The notes under the pieces: generated by a model
The model's input: only the letters and a program-made list of their open reading frames with translations
The model's database searches: none
What the model was told of the DNA's origin: nothing
Translations under genes and position numbers: made by a program
Origin: Candidatus Margulisiibacteriota bacterium
GTDB lineage: Bacteria > Margulisbacteria > WOR-1 > JAKLHX01
Reading direction: 5' to 3'
Assembly (NCBI GenBank): GCA_022709925.1
Contig: JAKLHX010000085.1
Coordinates: forward strand, 1-5,246
Length of the DNA stretch: 5,246 nucleotides
Shown: piece after piece, positions 1 through 5,246 of the stretch
Numbering within the stretch: the stretch's first letter is position 1
How the letters are laid out: every line of letters begins with the position of its first letter

Positions 1-1
1 G

Positions 2-121
2 AAACCTTCAGAGGATAGCCAGGTCAGACCATGGAACCATTCATCTCAGGTGGCATTTATGCTTGATGTGTTGGGGCAGGCGAGATTTGGTGCGCCAAAT
101 ATAAAAGAGGAAGAGGCCTAG
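2..121 (+). CDS. C-terminal fragment of an unrecognised protein (5' end outside window)
   Basis: Frame +2 is open from the window edge to a TAG at 119-121, giving about 39 residues that end in ...APNIKEEEA. The stretch (RPWNHSSQVAFML, then DVLGQARFGAPNI) has the balanced composition of a real protein rather than an antisense shadow, and its end is charged, as many C-termini are. Its stop overlaps the stop of the convergent tadA gene in a shared CTAG (118-121), an arrangement typical of tightly packed genomes. Frame +3 is also open over most of this stretch, so the frame choice rests on residue composition and the neat convergent stop. I do not recognise the family and assign no function. An imperfect 6-bp palindrome at 85-100 lies within this frame. 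Confidence 0.45.
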   Translation, partial: KPSEDSQVRPWNHSSQVAFMLDVLGQARFGAPNIKEEEA

Positions 122-582
122 CCTCCAGTCTTTTTCCGTCTTAAGCTTTTGAAGAAGTCTTTAAGGATATTCCCGCATTCTTCACTGAGGACGCCTTTTA
201 CGACGACAGGTCTGTGGTTCATTTTTTTGTGCTTGATTATGTTCAACACACTTCCTGCCGCTCCTGCTTTTGGATCTGAAGCTCCGTATACAAGTTTTTT
301 TATCCTGGAAAGTACCATAGCTCCCGCACACATAGGGCAGGGTTCAAGCGTTGTATAAATATCCACATCGTTCAGCCTCCAGGTTTTTAGTTTTTTTGCC
401 GCTTTTTGCAGACACAAAAGTTCCGCATGGGCCGTCGCATCACCGCGTTTTTCTTTTTCATTATGCGCCCGCGCGATGATCTTTCCTTCCAATACGGCAA
501 CAGCGCCGACCGGGATGTCTCCCGTTTTCAACGCTTTGTAAGCTTCTTTAAGGGCGATAGACATATAGTAATTATGATTCAT
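118..582 (-). CDS. tadA: tRNA-specific adenosine deaminase TadA
   Basis: TadA deaminates adenosine to inosine at wobble position 34 of tRNA-Arg(ACG), allowing one tRNA to read several CGN codons; it is cytoplasmic and normally works as a homodimer. The 154-residue product carries the full zinc deaminase signature: H52-A53-E54 (zinc ligand and catalytic glutamate) and P81-C82-P83-M84-C85 (two cysteine ligands). Also present are the DIPVGAV strand (22-28), N41 in AHNE and the DPKAGAAGS segment (103-111), which favour TadA over cytosine or guanine deaminases. Length is close to E. coli TadA. I start at the ATG at 582 (MNHNYYMS). A longer frame back to a GTG at 618 would take its first residues from the repeat element and is unlikely; an ATG at 564 is a possible alternative. 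No Shine-Dalgarno site is visible. A TAGAAT box (591-596, minus strand) could be a -10, but no matching -35 is seen. Confidence 0.95.
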   Translation of the reverse strand: MNHNYYMSIALKEAYKALKTGDIPVGAVAVLEGKIIARAHNEKEKRGDATAHAELLCLQKAAKKLKTWRLNDVDIYTTLEPCPMCAGAMVLSRIKKLVYGASDPKAGAAGSVLNIIKHKKMNHRPVVVKGVLSEECGNILKDFFKSLRRKKTGG

Positions 583-595
583 ATGTTTTAATTCT

Positions 596-719
596 ATGGC
601 TAACGGCACGGTCGCCACGGCGACCTACGGCACGCCCCGACAAGTCGGGACTACAGCTCACAGCTCCGAAGCTGTAAGCCGTTAGCTGTAGCGAGTGAAA
701 CGAGCGTGCTGTTAGCCAT
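596..719. repeat. Palindrome-rich, MITE-like repeat element, copy 1
   Basis: A 124-bp GC-rich block between divergent genes is bounded by terminal inverted repeats: ATGGCTAACGGCACG at 596-610 and the complement of ATGGCTAACAGCACG at 705-719 (14 of 15 match). Inside are successive hairpins: 610-616/619-625 (GGTCGCC stem), 636-641/644-649 (CCCGAC stem) and a nested pair at 651-691. Parts recur at 5149-5246, including an identical 15-mer (625-639 and 5175-5189), so this is a dispersed family. It has no coding capacity and would have to be moved by a protein encoded elsewhere. TTCTAT occurs on both sides (592-597 and 723-728) but not immediately adjacent on the right, so a target-site duplication is unproven. 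It could equally be called a REP/BIME-type or other composite palindromic repeat. Confidence 0.8.
651..691. repeat. Nested double hairpin inside repeat copy 1
   Basis: An outer perfect 8-bp stem pairs CTACAGCT (651-658) with AGCTGTAG (684-691). It encloses an inner stem ACAGCT (660-665) / AGCTGT (670-675) with loop CCGA. In an RNA read from either strand the two stems can stack as a stem with an internal loop. The inner-stem region is conserved, with substitutions, in copy 2 (5215-5237). Confidence 0.65.
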
Positions 720-765
720 CAGTTCTATTCTATCCTCTTATATGCTAAAATTAAAGGCATCAAAT
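720..765 (+). promoter_or_regulatory. pyrR leader with Shine-Dalgarno-like AAAGG
   Basis: This short AT-rich stretch lies between the right end of the repeat and the pyrR ATG. AAAGG at 753-757 sits 8 nt before the ATG at 766 and decides that start over the in-frame ATG at 742 and the GTG at 706, which lies inside the repeat. TATGCT (741-746) is a weak -10 candidate without a convincing -35. I see no match to the PyrR-binding RNA loop used in Bacillus-type attenuation and no intrinsic terminator here. Confidence 0.45.
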
Positions 766-1302
766 ATGGGAAAAACACAACAAAAAGTCATAATGTCAGA
801 GGCCGATATATCCCGTTCGATAAACAGGATGGCTAAAGAAATAGTAGAGAAAGATAAGGGCGCGCAGGACCTTGTTTTTATAGGGATAATGGACGGAGGC
901 CTTCCGATAGCTAAAAGGCTGGCTTCCATGATCGAAGAAAGCGAACGGGTCAAAGTTCCTGTCGGAGGCCTGGACGTATCCCTTTACAGGGACGACCTTT
1001 CCATCCGCGGAAAGAACATAGAGCCGAAAAGATCTGATATCTCTTTTTCCATAGATAAAAAAACGGTCATACTTGTCGATGATGTCCTTTTTCATGGCAG
1101 GACCGTCAGGGCCGCGCTTGATTCCCTCAATGATTACGGCCGGCCTGCAAGAGTGCAGCTTGCGGTGCTTGTCGACAGGGGGAACCGGGAGCTTCCTATA
1201 CAGCCGGACTTTTTCGGGAAGAAGATAACCTCATCTCTCGAAGATCAGGTGGTCGTTCTCCTGACCGAGAACGGCGGCTCCGACCAAGTTGTCATCAAGT
1301 AA
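766..1302 (+). CDS. pyrR: PyrR: pyrimidine operon regulator / uracil phosphoribosyltransferase
   Basis: The 178-residue product has PyrR length and landmarks: LYRDD (73-77), the PRPP-binding loop VILVDDVLFHGRTV (101-114) and AVLVDRGNRELPI (133-145). The family converts uracil and PRPP to UMP; in Bacillus it also binds pyr mRNA to control attenuation. The PRPP loop is intact, with FH where Bacillus has YT. Of the basic residues linked with RNA binding in B. subtilis PyrR (from memory), R19, R141 and K152 have counterparts R21, R141 and K152; H22 and R27 become lysines; R146 becomes Q146. The segment GIMDGG (40-45) has Gly where Bacillus has Arg (KTRG); other PyrRs also have GG here. I start at ATG 766 because AAAGG precedes it and homologues begin just before the KVIM strand. 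No other pyr gene is visible nearby, so enzyme versus regulator cannot be decided. It is probably cotranscribed with the downstream helicase. Confidence 0.93.
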   Translation: MGKTQQKVIMSEADISRSINRMAKEIVEKDKGAQDLVFIGIMDGGLPIAKRLASMIEESERVKVPVGGLDVSLYRDDLSIRGKNIEPKRSDISFSIDKKTVILVDDVLFHGRTVRAALDSLNDYGRPARVQLAVLVDRGNRELPIQPDFFGKKITSSLEDQVVVLLTENGGSDQVVIK

Positions 1303-1320
1303 TCATTATATAATTAACCC

Positions 1321-4300
1321 ATGGACCAAAATCCCCAGATAACGGCCGTAGAAGCTTCGGCGGGATCGGGAAAGACCTACAGCCTTGCGAAGCATTATAT
1401 CAAGTTGTTGATGCAGGACTATAGGACAGAAGGCCCGAACGCATTTGCCGGGATACTTGCGGTAACGTTCACCAATAAAGCTTCCTATGAGATGAAACAG
1501 CGCATCCTCAGGATGCTAAAGACCTCAGAGTTCGATTCATTCAAGGACCCTGAAGAAAAGAAAGAGCTGCTTTCATACTGGGGCGTGGACCATGATACCT
1601 CCAGGAAGATGTCGATCGCTTTCCTTGATGCGATCATGGGGAGTTACACCTATTTTCAGGTGCGCACGATAGACAGCTTCATAAACAATGTCATAATGGC
1701 GTGTTCTTTCGATGTCGACCTTCCTTCGCATTTTGATATAGAGCATGACTATAAGCCATATCTTTCCCGTGCGCTCGATTCCCTGATCGACGATGCGGAC
1801 GATGATGAAAAGGTCCGCGACAAGTTCACTGCATTCCTTGACAGGTTCCTGAATATAGAGCAGAAGGTTAACTGGTATCCGCAAAAAGATATCCTTGAGA
1901 CTGTCGCAAGCCTGTACAGCGATGCCTCGACGCATGGCGGCGAGTTCAAAGCTTCCGGCCAGGGGACGGGGATCATCCATGTTAAAAGGAACGAGTTCAA
2001 GGAGCTTGTCGGCAAGCTCTCGAAGATGATGCCTGAGGGGACTAACGCGAACCTTAAGAAAGGCATAGAAAAAGCCCTCTTAATGGCCGGCGGACCGGGG
2101 CTTGATATAGCGGGGCTGTCTAAATATTTTCAGAGGGACGAGTATCAGGTGAACGCAAAACATGATGTCCCTGCCGAGGTCGAAGAGATATGGAAAAAGA
2201 TCAGGAAAACGCTTAAAGATATCTGCGAGATCGATAGTTTTACCCAGTTCGATACTTATATAGATATCTATAACATGATGACGTCAAGATTCCGTGAACT
2301 GTCGCGAAGGGATAGGGTACTGTTCCTTCCGGAGCTTAACAGGATAGCCAGGGGAGTGTTCGAGGAAACGGATATACATGTGCCGGAACTTTATTTCAGG
2401 CTGGCTGCCAGGATAAGGCATTATCTGCTGGATGAATTCCAGGATACCAATGAGCTGCAATGGAGCAATTTTAAGCCGATGATAGACGAGGCGCTGTCTT
2501 CAGGCGGCTCGTTCTTTTATGTGGGGGATAAAAAACAGTCTATTTACAGGTTCCGAGGAGCCAATAGTGCATTGTTCGACGGGATAAAGAGCGGGTTTGT
2601 CGGCTATAAGCTGGATGAAATCGGATTGAACGACAATTGGAGAAGCGGAGAGGAAATAGTGGAGCTCAATAATTCGGTGTTCTCAAAAGAGAATCTCGGG
2701 AGTTTCTTGTCTTCGCTTGCAAAAGAAGTCTCCGGACTTGAAGATGCGGTAAATGACGTGTTCAAGAACACAAAACAGAATATCGTTAAGACCTCTATGC
2801 AAGGCAGCGTTAGAGTAGAACATGTGGATGACGGGGATGCAGAGGCAGGAGAGATAATAAAGAAGAAGACGATCGAGGAGACGAGACGCCTTTCCTCCGT
2901 TCGCGGGTTCTCGAACGTGTGTGTCCTGTGCAGGGACAACAGCGAAGTGGAGGATATTTCGTCTTGGCTGATAGAAGAAGGCATCCCTGTGCAATCGGAA
3001 AAAACGCTGAACATAAAAGAGAACCCTCTGATAAAAGAATTGCTGTCCCTTCTTGCGTTCCTTGATTCTTTGGTGGATGATACGGCATTTGCCTCGTTCA
3101 TTTCCGGAAAGATGTTCTCAAAAGCCTCCGGTATCGGGCAAGAGGAGATGGGGGAGTTCATGTTCGATAACAGAAGCGACAAGCGGACCGGCAAAGCCCC
3201 TTTATATAAAGAGTTCAAGAAGAGATATCTTCCGCAATGGAACGAATATATTCAGGACCTTTCGCGCACCGTAGGGTTTATTCCGCTGTATGAATTCCTT
3301 ATAAGGATAATGGAAAGATACCGGGTGTTTGAGAATTTTCCCGAAGACCACGCGTATTTCATGCGGCTTCTAGATATTATTAGCGAGAAAGAGAACAAGC
3401 TGCAGACCGTTGCGCAGTTCCTGGAGTTCTTTGAAGGTGCAAAAGAGAATGTATATGTAAGTGCTGCCGGTGCTGATGCCGTAAAGATCATGACCGTCCA
3501 TAAAGCAAAAGGGCTTGAGTTCACATCGGTCATAATACCCTTCCTTAAGATGGAGCCGAAGATAGGGGGACCCAAGAAAAAGTCATATGTCGTCGTTAAG
3601 ACCGGCAACGACCTCCGTCTTGTACGTCTTAAAAAAGAATATACCGGATATTCAGATGTGCTTGAACGTATATATAACGCGGAATACATAAGGTCGTTCT
3701 GTGATGAGCTGAACAACGTATACGTGGCGCTTACAAGGCCTGTTAAAGATCTGGTGGTTTTTGTTCCGCCGAAAGCAGGCAGGAGCAAGAATATCGTAAG
3801 AGGATTGGTCGTGCCGGTAAAAATGACTGCGGACGATCGACAGCCGCCAGCCGCCAGTTTGAAAGACGCAAATATCCTCCGTATCCAGCCTGATAAACTC
3901 GGTGACCCTATATCCCTGATCAAAGGCGAGGATTTTACGGAAAAAGCGATATCCAAGAGGCAAAGCAGGGTCCTGGGCAATGTCGCTCATTATCTCTTGT
4001 CCAAGGTGGTTGATACATCCTCCGGATTAACGGATGAGGCCGTAGAATCCGCAAGAAAACAATATCCGTATGCCGATATCTCTATCCCGGTAAAATGGGT
4101 CAAAAAACTTTTGAAGGACAAAGAGGTCGCATCCTTCTTTAAGCCTGAGGAAGAAGCTTATACAGAAAAGGAAGTAGTTAATTCCAAAGGCGAGATGAAC
4201 AGGATAGACAGGCTTGTCGTAAAAAAGGATGAGGTTTGGGTGATCGATTTTAAGAGCAGCGATGAAAAGGCCGAGGACCATTTAAAACAGATAAAACGCT

Positions 4301-4395
4301 ACGCGGATGCTCTAAAGCAGATATACAAGAGATCAAAAGTGAAAGGTTTTCTGATATATTTTGACACCTGTAAGGTGGAGGACGCGGATGGATAA
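1321..4395 (+). CDS. addA: AddA/RecB-like UvrD-family helicase-nuclease
   Basis: This 1024-residue SF1A helicase has a C-terminal exonuclease domain. Helicase motifs in order: Walker A ASAGSGKT (12-19), Ia AVTFTNKAS (47-55), TIDSF (116-120), Walker B DEFQDTN (371-377), III VGDKKQSIYRFRGA (401-414), IV LNDNWRS (436-442), V TVHKAKGLEF (725-734) and VI YVALTRP (801-807). The RecB/AddA nuclease signature follows: H890, D963, D976-F-K978 and QIKRY (990-994), so both activities look intact. It should unwind and degrade double-strand break ends with the AddB-like partner encoded next. It is shorter than Bacillus AddA (about 1230). It starts 18 nt after pyrR without a visible Shine-Dalgarno site, yet Walker A at residue 12 fits this ATG. 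Its last 8 nt overlap the addB-like start. A linker around 841-846 is encoded by a short tandem repeat. RecB is an alternative name; the AddB-like neighbour without a RecD favours AddA. Confidence 0.92.
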   Translation: MDQNPQITAVEASAGSGKTYSLAKHYIKLLMQDYRTEGPNAFAGILAVTFTNKASYEMKQRILRMLKTSEFDSFKDPEEKKELLSYWGVDHDTSRKMSIAFLDAIMGSYTYFQVRTIDSFINNVIMACSFDVDLPSHFDIEHDYKPYLSRALDSLIDDADDDEKVRDKFTAFLDRFLNIEQKVNWYPQKDILETVASLYSDASTHGGEFKASGQGTGIIHVKRNEFKELVGKLSKMMPEGTNANLKKGIEKALLMAGGPGLDIAGLSKYFQRDEYQVNAKHDVPAEVEEIWKKIRKTLKDICEIDSFTQFDTYIDIYNMMTSRFRELSRRDRVLFLPELNRIARGVFEETDIHVPELYFRLAARIRHYLLDEFQDTNELQWSNFKPMIDEALSSGGSFFYVGDKKQSIYRFRGANSALFDGIKSGFVGYKLDEIGLNDNWRSGEEIVELNNSVFSKENLGSFLSSLAKEVSGLEDAVNDVFKNTKQNIVKTSMQGSVRVEHVDDGDAEAGEIIKKKTIEETRRLSSVRGFSNVCVLCRDNSEVEDISSWLIEEGIPVQSEKTLNIKENPLIKELLSLLAFLDSLVDDTAFASFISGKMFSKASGIGQEEMGEFMFDNRSDKRTGKAPLYKEFKKRYLPQWNEYIQDLSRTVGFIPLYEFLIRIMERYRVFENFPEDHAYFMRLLDIISEKENKLQTVAQFLEFFEGAKENVYVSAAGADAVKIMTVHKAKGLEFTSVIIPFLKMEPKIGGPKKKSYVVVKTGNDLRLVRLKKEYTGYSDVLERIYNAEYIRSFCDELNNVYVALTRPVKDLVVFVPPKAGRSKNIVRGLVVPVKMTADDRQPPAASLKDANILRIQPDKLGDPISLIKGEDFTEKAISKRQSRVLGNVAHYLLSKVVDTSSGLTDEAVESARKQYPYADISIPVKWVKKLLKDKEVASFFKPEEEAYTEKEVVNSKGEMNRIDRLVVKKDEVWVIDFKSSDEKAEDHLKQIKRYADALKQIYKRSKVKGFLIYFDTCKVEDADG
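3841..3857 (+). repeat. Short 7-nt tandem repeat inside addA
   Basis: CAGCCGC occurs twice in tandem, followed by CAG, coding for RQPPAAS between helicase motif VI and the nuclease domain. The unit is not a multiple of three, so a copy-number change would shift the frame. It lies in a probable flexible linker. Confidence 0.5.
4374..4381 (+). promoter_or_regulatory. Strong ribosome binding site for the addB-like gene
   Basis: GGTGGAGG, containing GGAGG at 4377-4381, lies 6 nt before the ATG at 4388, within the end of addA. This fixes the start of the addB-like gene and implies translation coupled to addA through the ATGGATAA overlap. Confidence 0.75.
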
Positions 4396-5246
4396 TTGCA
4401 TTACAATAGGCATTGATGAAGACCTGATAAAAAAACTTGCCGCTGTTTTGATAGAAAAAGCCGGCGGGTCCAGGGACTTGAGCCGCACGCTTTGCCTCTT
4501 CAGCAACAGAAGGGCTTCTTTGTTCCTGATAAAAGAGCTTTCAAAGCAGTTCGGTTCGAGCTATTTTCCCCCTAAGATGATGATCGACGATGACTTCGTG
4601 AGCGAGGTGGTCAGAGCCCATACGGACTTTAGCGCGATGCCTGTTCAGGAGTCGCAGTATATAATCTATAACTTGGCGAAAAAACACGCGCCTTCTCTGG
4701 TAAGGAAAAGGCCGAAATTCGCTGATTTTCTTTCGTGGGCACAGGAGATATCTTCTTTTATCGACCAGTTGGATATGGAGGCTGTAGATGATAAAGCTCT
4801 GGCTGAGCTGAAGAGCCATGCTCAAATAGGGCTTTCTGTGCCTGACAGCATAAACCAGCTCCTTAAGAATGTCGGCCGTATCAGGGAAGAGCTGCACAAA
4901 GAGATGGAAAGAAGAAAACAGTATTCGAGAGGTTATATATACTTAAAAGCCGCGGAGCTTTTTGAAGAAAAGGATGTTGAGGGATACGAAAGCATCATTA
5001 TCTGCAATTTTTTCTACATGCAAAGGACGGAGAAAGAGATATTCAAGAGATTGCTGGAATGCGGGAAAGCGGGATTTTTATTCCAGGGGGATGCGAAGGA
5101 CTGGCCGACACTGAAGGAGAACGCCGAATATTTTAATGTTGAAATAAGGGCTTACAGCACGCTCACTTCATTCGCTACGGCACGCCCCGCACTTTGCGAA
5201 CAAAGTTCGGGGCTACGGCTTACCGCTCCGGAGCCGTCAGCCACTC
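4388..5246 (+). CDS. addB: AddB-like helicase-nuclease subunit (3' end outside window)
   Basis: The frame runs from ATG 4388 to the window edge (286 codons) without a stop. The N-terminal region has CLFSNRRASLFLIKEL (36-51) followed by FPPKM (60-64), the pattern of AddB/RecC-type inactivated helicase domains ('P-N-RR' strand, then 'pP...' and an acidic stretch DDDF at 67-70). IIICNFFYMQRTEKEIF (203-219) and GFLFQGD (229-235) match the later helicase-like core. No Walker A is seen, so this subunit is probably not an ATPase. In the family it partners AddA and carries a C-terminal PD-(D/E)XK nuclease, which would lie beyond the window. It overlaps addA by 8 nt and has a strong ribosome binding site. 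From about residue 255 the codons are those of the dispersed repeat (copy 2), in frame and free of stops, so the protein is either interrupted or carries a repeat-encoded insert. The family call rests on motifs and context. Confidence 0.75.
   Translation, partial: MDNCITIGIDEDLIKKLAAVLIEKAGGSRDLSRTLCLFSNRRASLFLIKELSKQFGSSYFPPKMMIDDDFVSEVVRAHTDFSAMPVQESQYIIYNLAKKHAPSLVRKRPKFADFLSWAQEISSFIDQLDMEAVDDKALAELKSHAQIGLSVPDSINQLLKNVGRIREELHKEMERRKQYSRGYIYLKAAELFEEKDVEGYESIIICNFFYMQRTEKEIFKRLLECGKAGFLFQGDAKDWPTLKENAEYFNVEIRAYSTLTSFATARPALCEQSSGLRLTAPEPSAT
5149..5246. repeat. Palindrome-rich repeat, copy 2, in frame inside the addB-like gene (runs off the window)
   Basis: Three blocks match copy 1. GGCTTACAGCACGCTC and the following bases (5149-5181) match the reverse complement of 685-717 at 28 of 33 positions. 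CTACGGCACGCCCCG (5175-5189) is identical to 625-639. Bases 5209-5242 match 647-680 in direct orientation at 27 of 34 positions. Thus the end block is inverted relative to the core when compared with copy 1. The right end is not seen. The block is read in the addB-like frame as a 32-residue segment (255-286) of low hydrophobicity without stops. Confidence 0.75.
5185..5212. repeat. Hairpin in repeat copy 2
   Basis: CCCCG (5185-5189) pairs with CGGGG (5208-5212), and ACTTTG (5191-5196) with CAAAGT (5201-5206), around loop CGAA with one mismatch at C5190/T5207. The equivalent hairpin in copy 1 (636-649) has a different and shorter stem tip, so pairing is kept although the sequence changes. Confidence 0.65.

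Noticed and set aside
85..100. Palindrome ATTTGG-TGCG-CCAAAT as a possible terminator for tadA
   Set aside because: The stem is only 6 bp, no T-tract follows on either strand, and it lies inside a probable coding frame.
583..618. Extended N-terminus of TadA from a GTG at 618
   Set aside because: The added residues derive mostly from the repeat and go beyond the usual TadA start; ATG 582 gives a normal length.
596..719. CRISPR array, tRNA or structured ncRNA gene
   Set aside because: There are no regularly spaced direct repeats and no tRNA arm pattern; the mirrored ends and second diverged copy fit a dispersed repeat better.
706..765. Extended N-terminus of PyrR from a GTG at 706
   Set aside because: The first residues would come from the repeat end, PyrR homologues start near the later ATG, and AAAGG sits at the right distance from ATG 766.
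2604..3218. 204-residue Ser-rich open frame on the minus strand
   Set aside because: It is an antisense shadow of addA; its composition reflects the complement of Glu/Lys-rich codons and it has no ribosome binding site.
3252..3980. 242-residue open frame on the minus strand
   Set aside because: It lies wholly antisense to addA, whose motifs are continuous across it (V and VI are encoded here), and the translation is Ser/Arg-rich without recognisable domains.

Overview
The window looks like an ordinary chromosomal stretch from a bacterium of moderate GC. Ile ATA and Arg AGG codons are frequent, genes are packed tightly, and one palindrome-rich repeat family occurs twice. The gene content (tRNA adenosine deaminase, PyrR, a two-subunit AddAB-type recombination helicase-nuclease) is bacterial. 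The codon style and this type of repeat would suit an uncultivated lineage such as Omnitrophota or a Margulisbacteria/WOR-1 relative, but that placement is a guess.

Layout from left to right. Bases 2-121 read as the last 39 codons of an unrecognised plus-strand protein. Its TAG stop overlaps the stop of tadA, which runs convergently on the minus strand (118-582). Between tadA and the divergent plus-strand gene pyrR (766-1302) lies a 124-bp element (596-719). It has 15-bp near-perfect terminal inverted repeats and several internal hairpins, and it fills almost the whole divergent intergenic region. After pyrR and an 18-nt gap comes a 1024-residue UvrD-type helicase with a C-terminal RecB/AddA nuclease domain (1321-4395). 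It overlaps by 8 nt the start of an AddB-like gene (4388 to the window end, incomplete). The AddB-like frame was read by hand because it has no stop inside the window.

The AddA- and AddB-like products should form one complex that resects double-strand breaks for RecA loading, like RecBCD. TadA makes inosine at the tRNA wobble position, and PyrR is a uracil phosphoribosyltransferase and/or pyr regulator. Neither has an obvious functional tie to the recombination genes. The pyrR-addA-addB run is probably one transcription unit.

The most notable observation is a second, diverged copy of the intergenic repeat at 5149-5246. It lies inside the AddB-like reading frame and leaves that frame open to the window edge. 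This resembles palindromic elements tolerated inside genes (as in Rickettsia), though a disruptive insertion or a contig-end artefact is not excluded. I see no RNA genes, CRISPR arrays, insertion sequences, riboswitches or convincing terminators.
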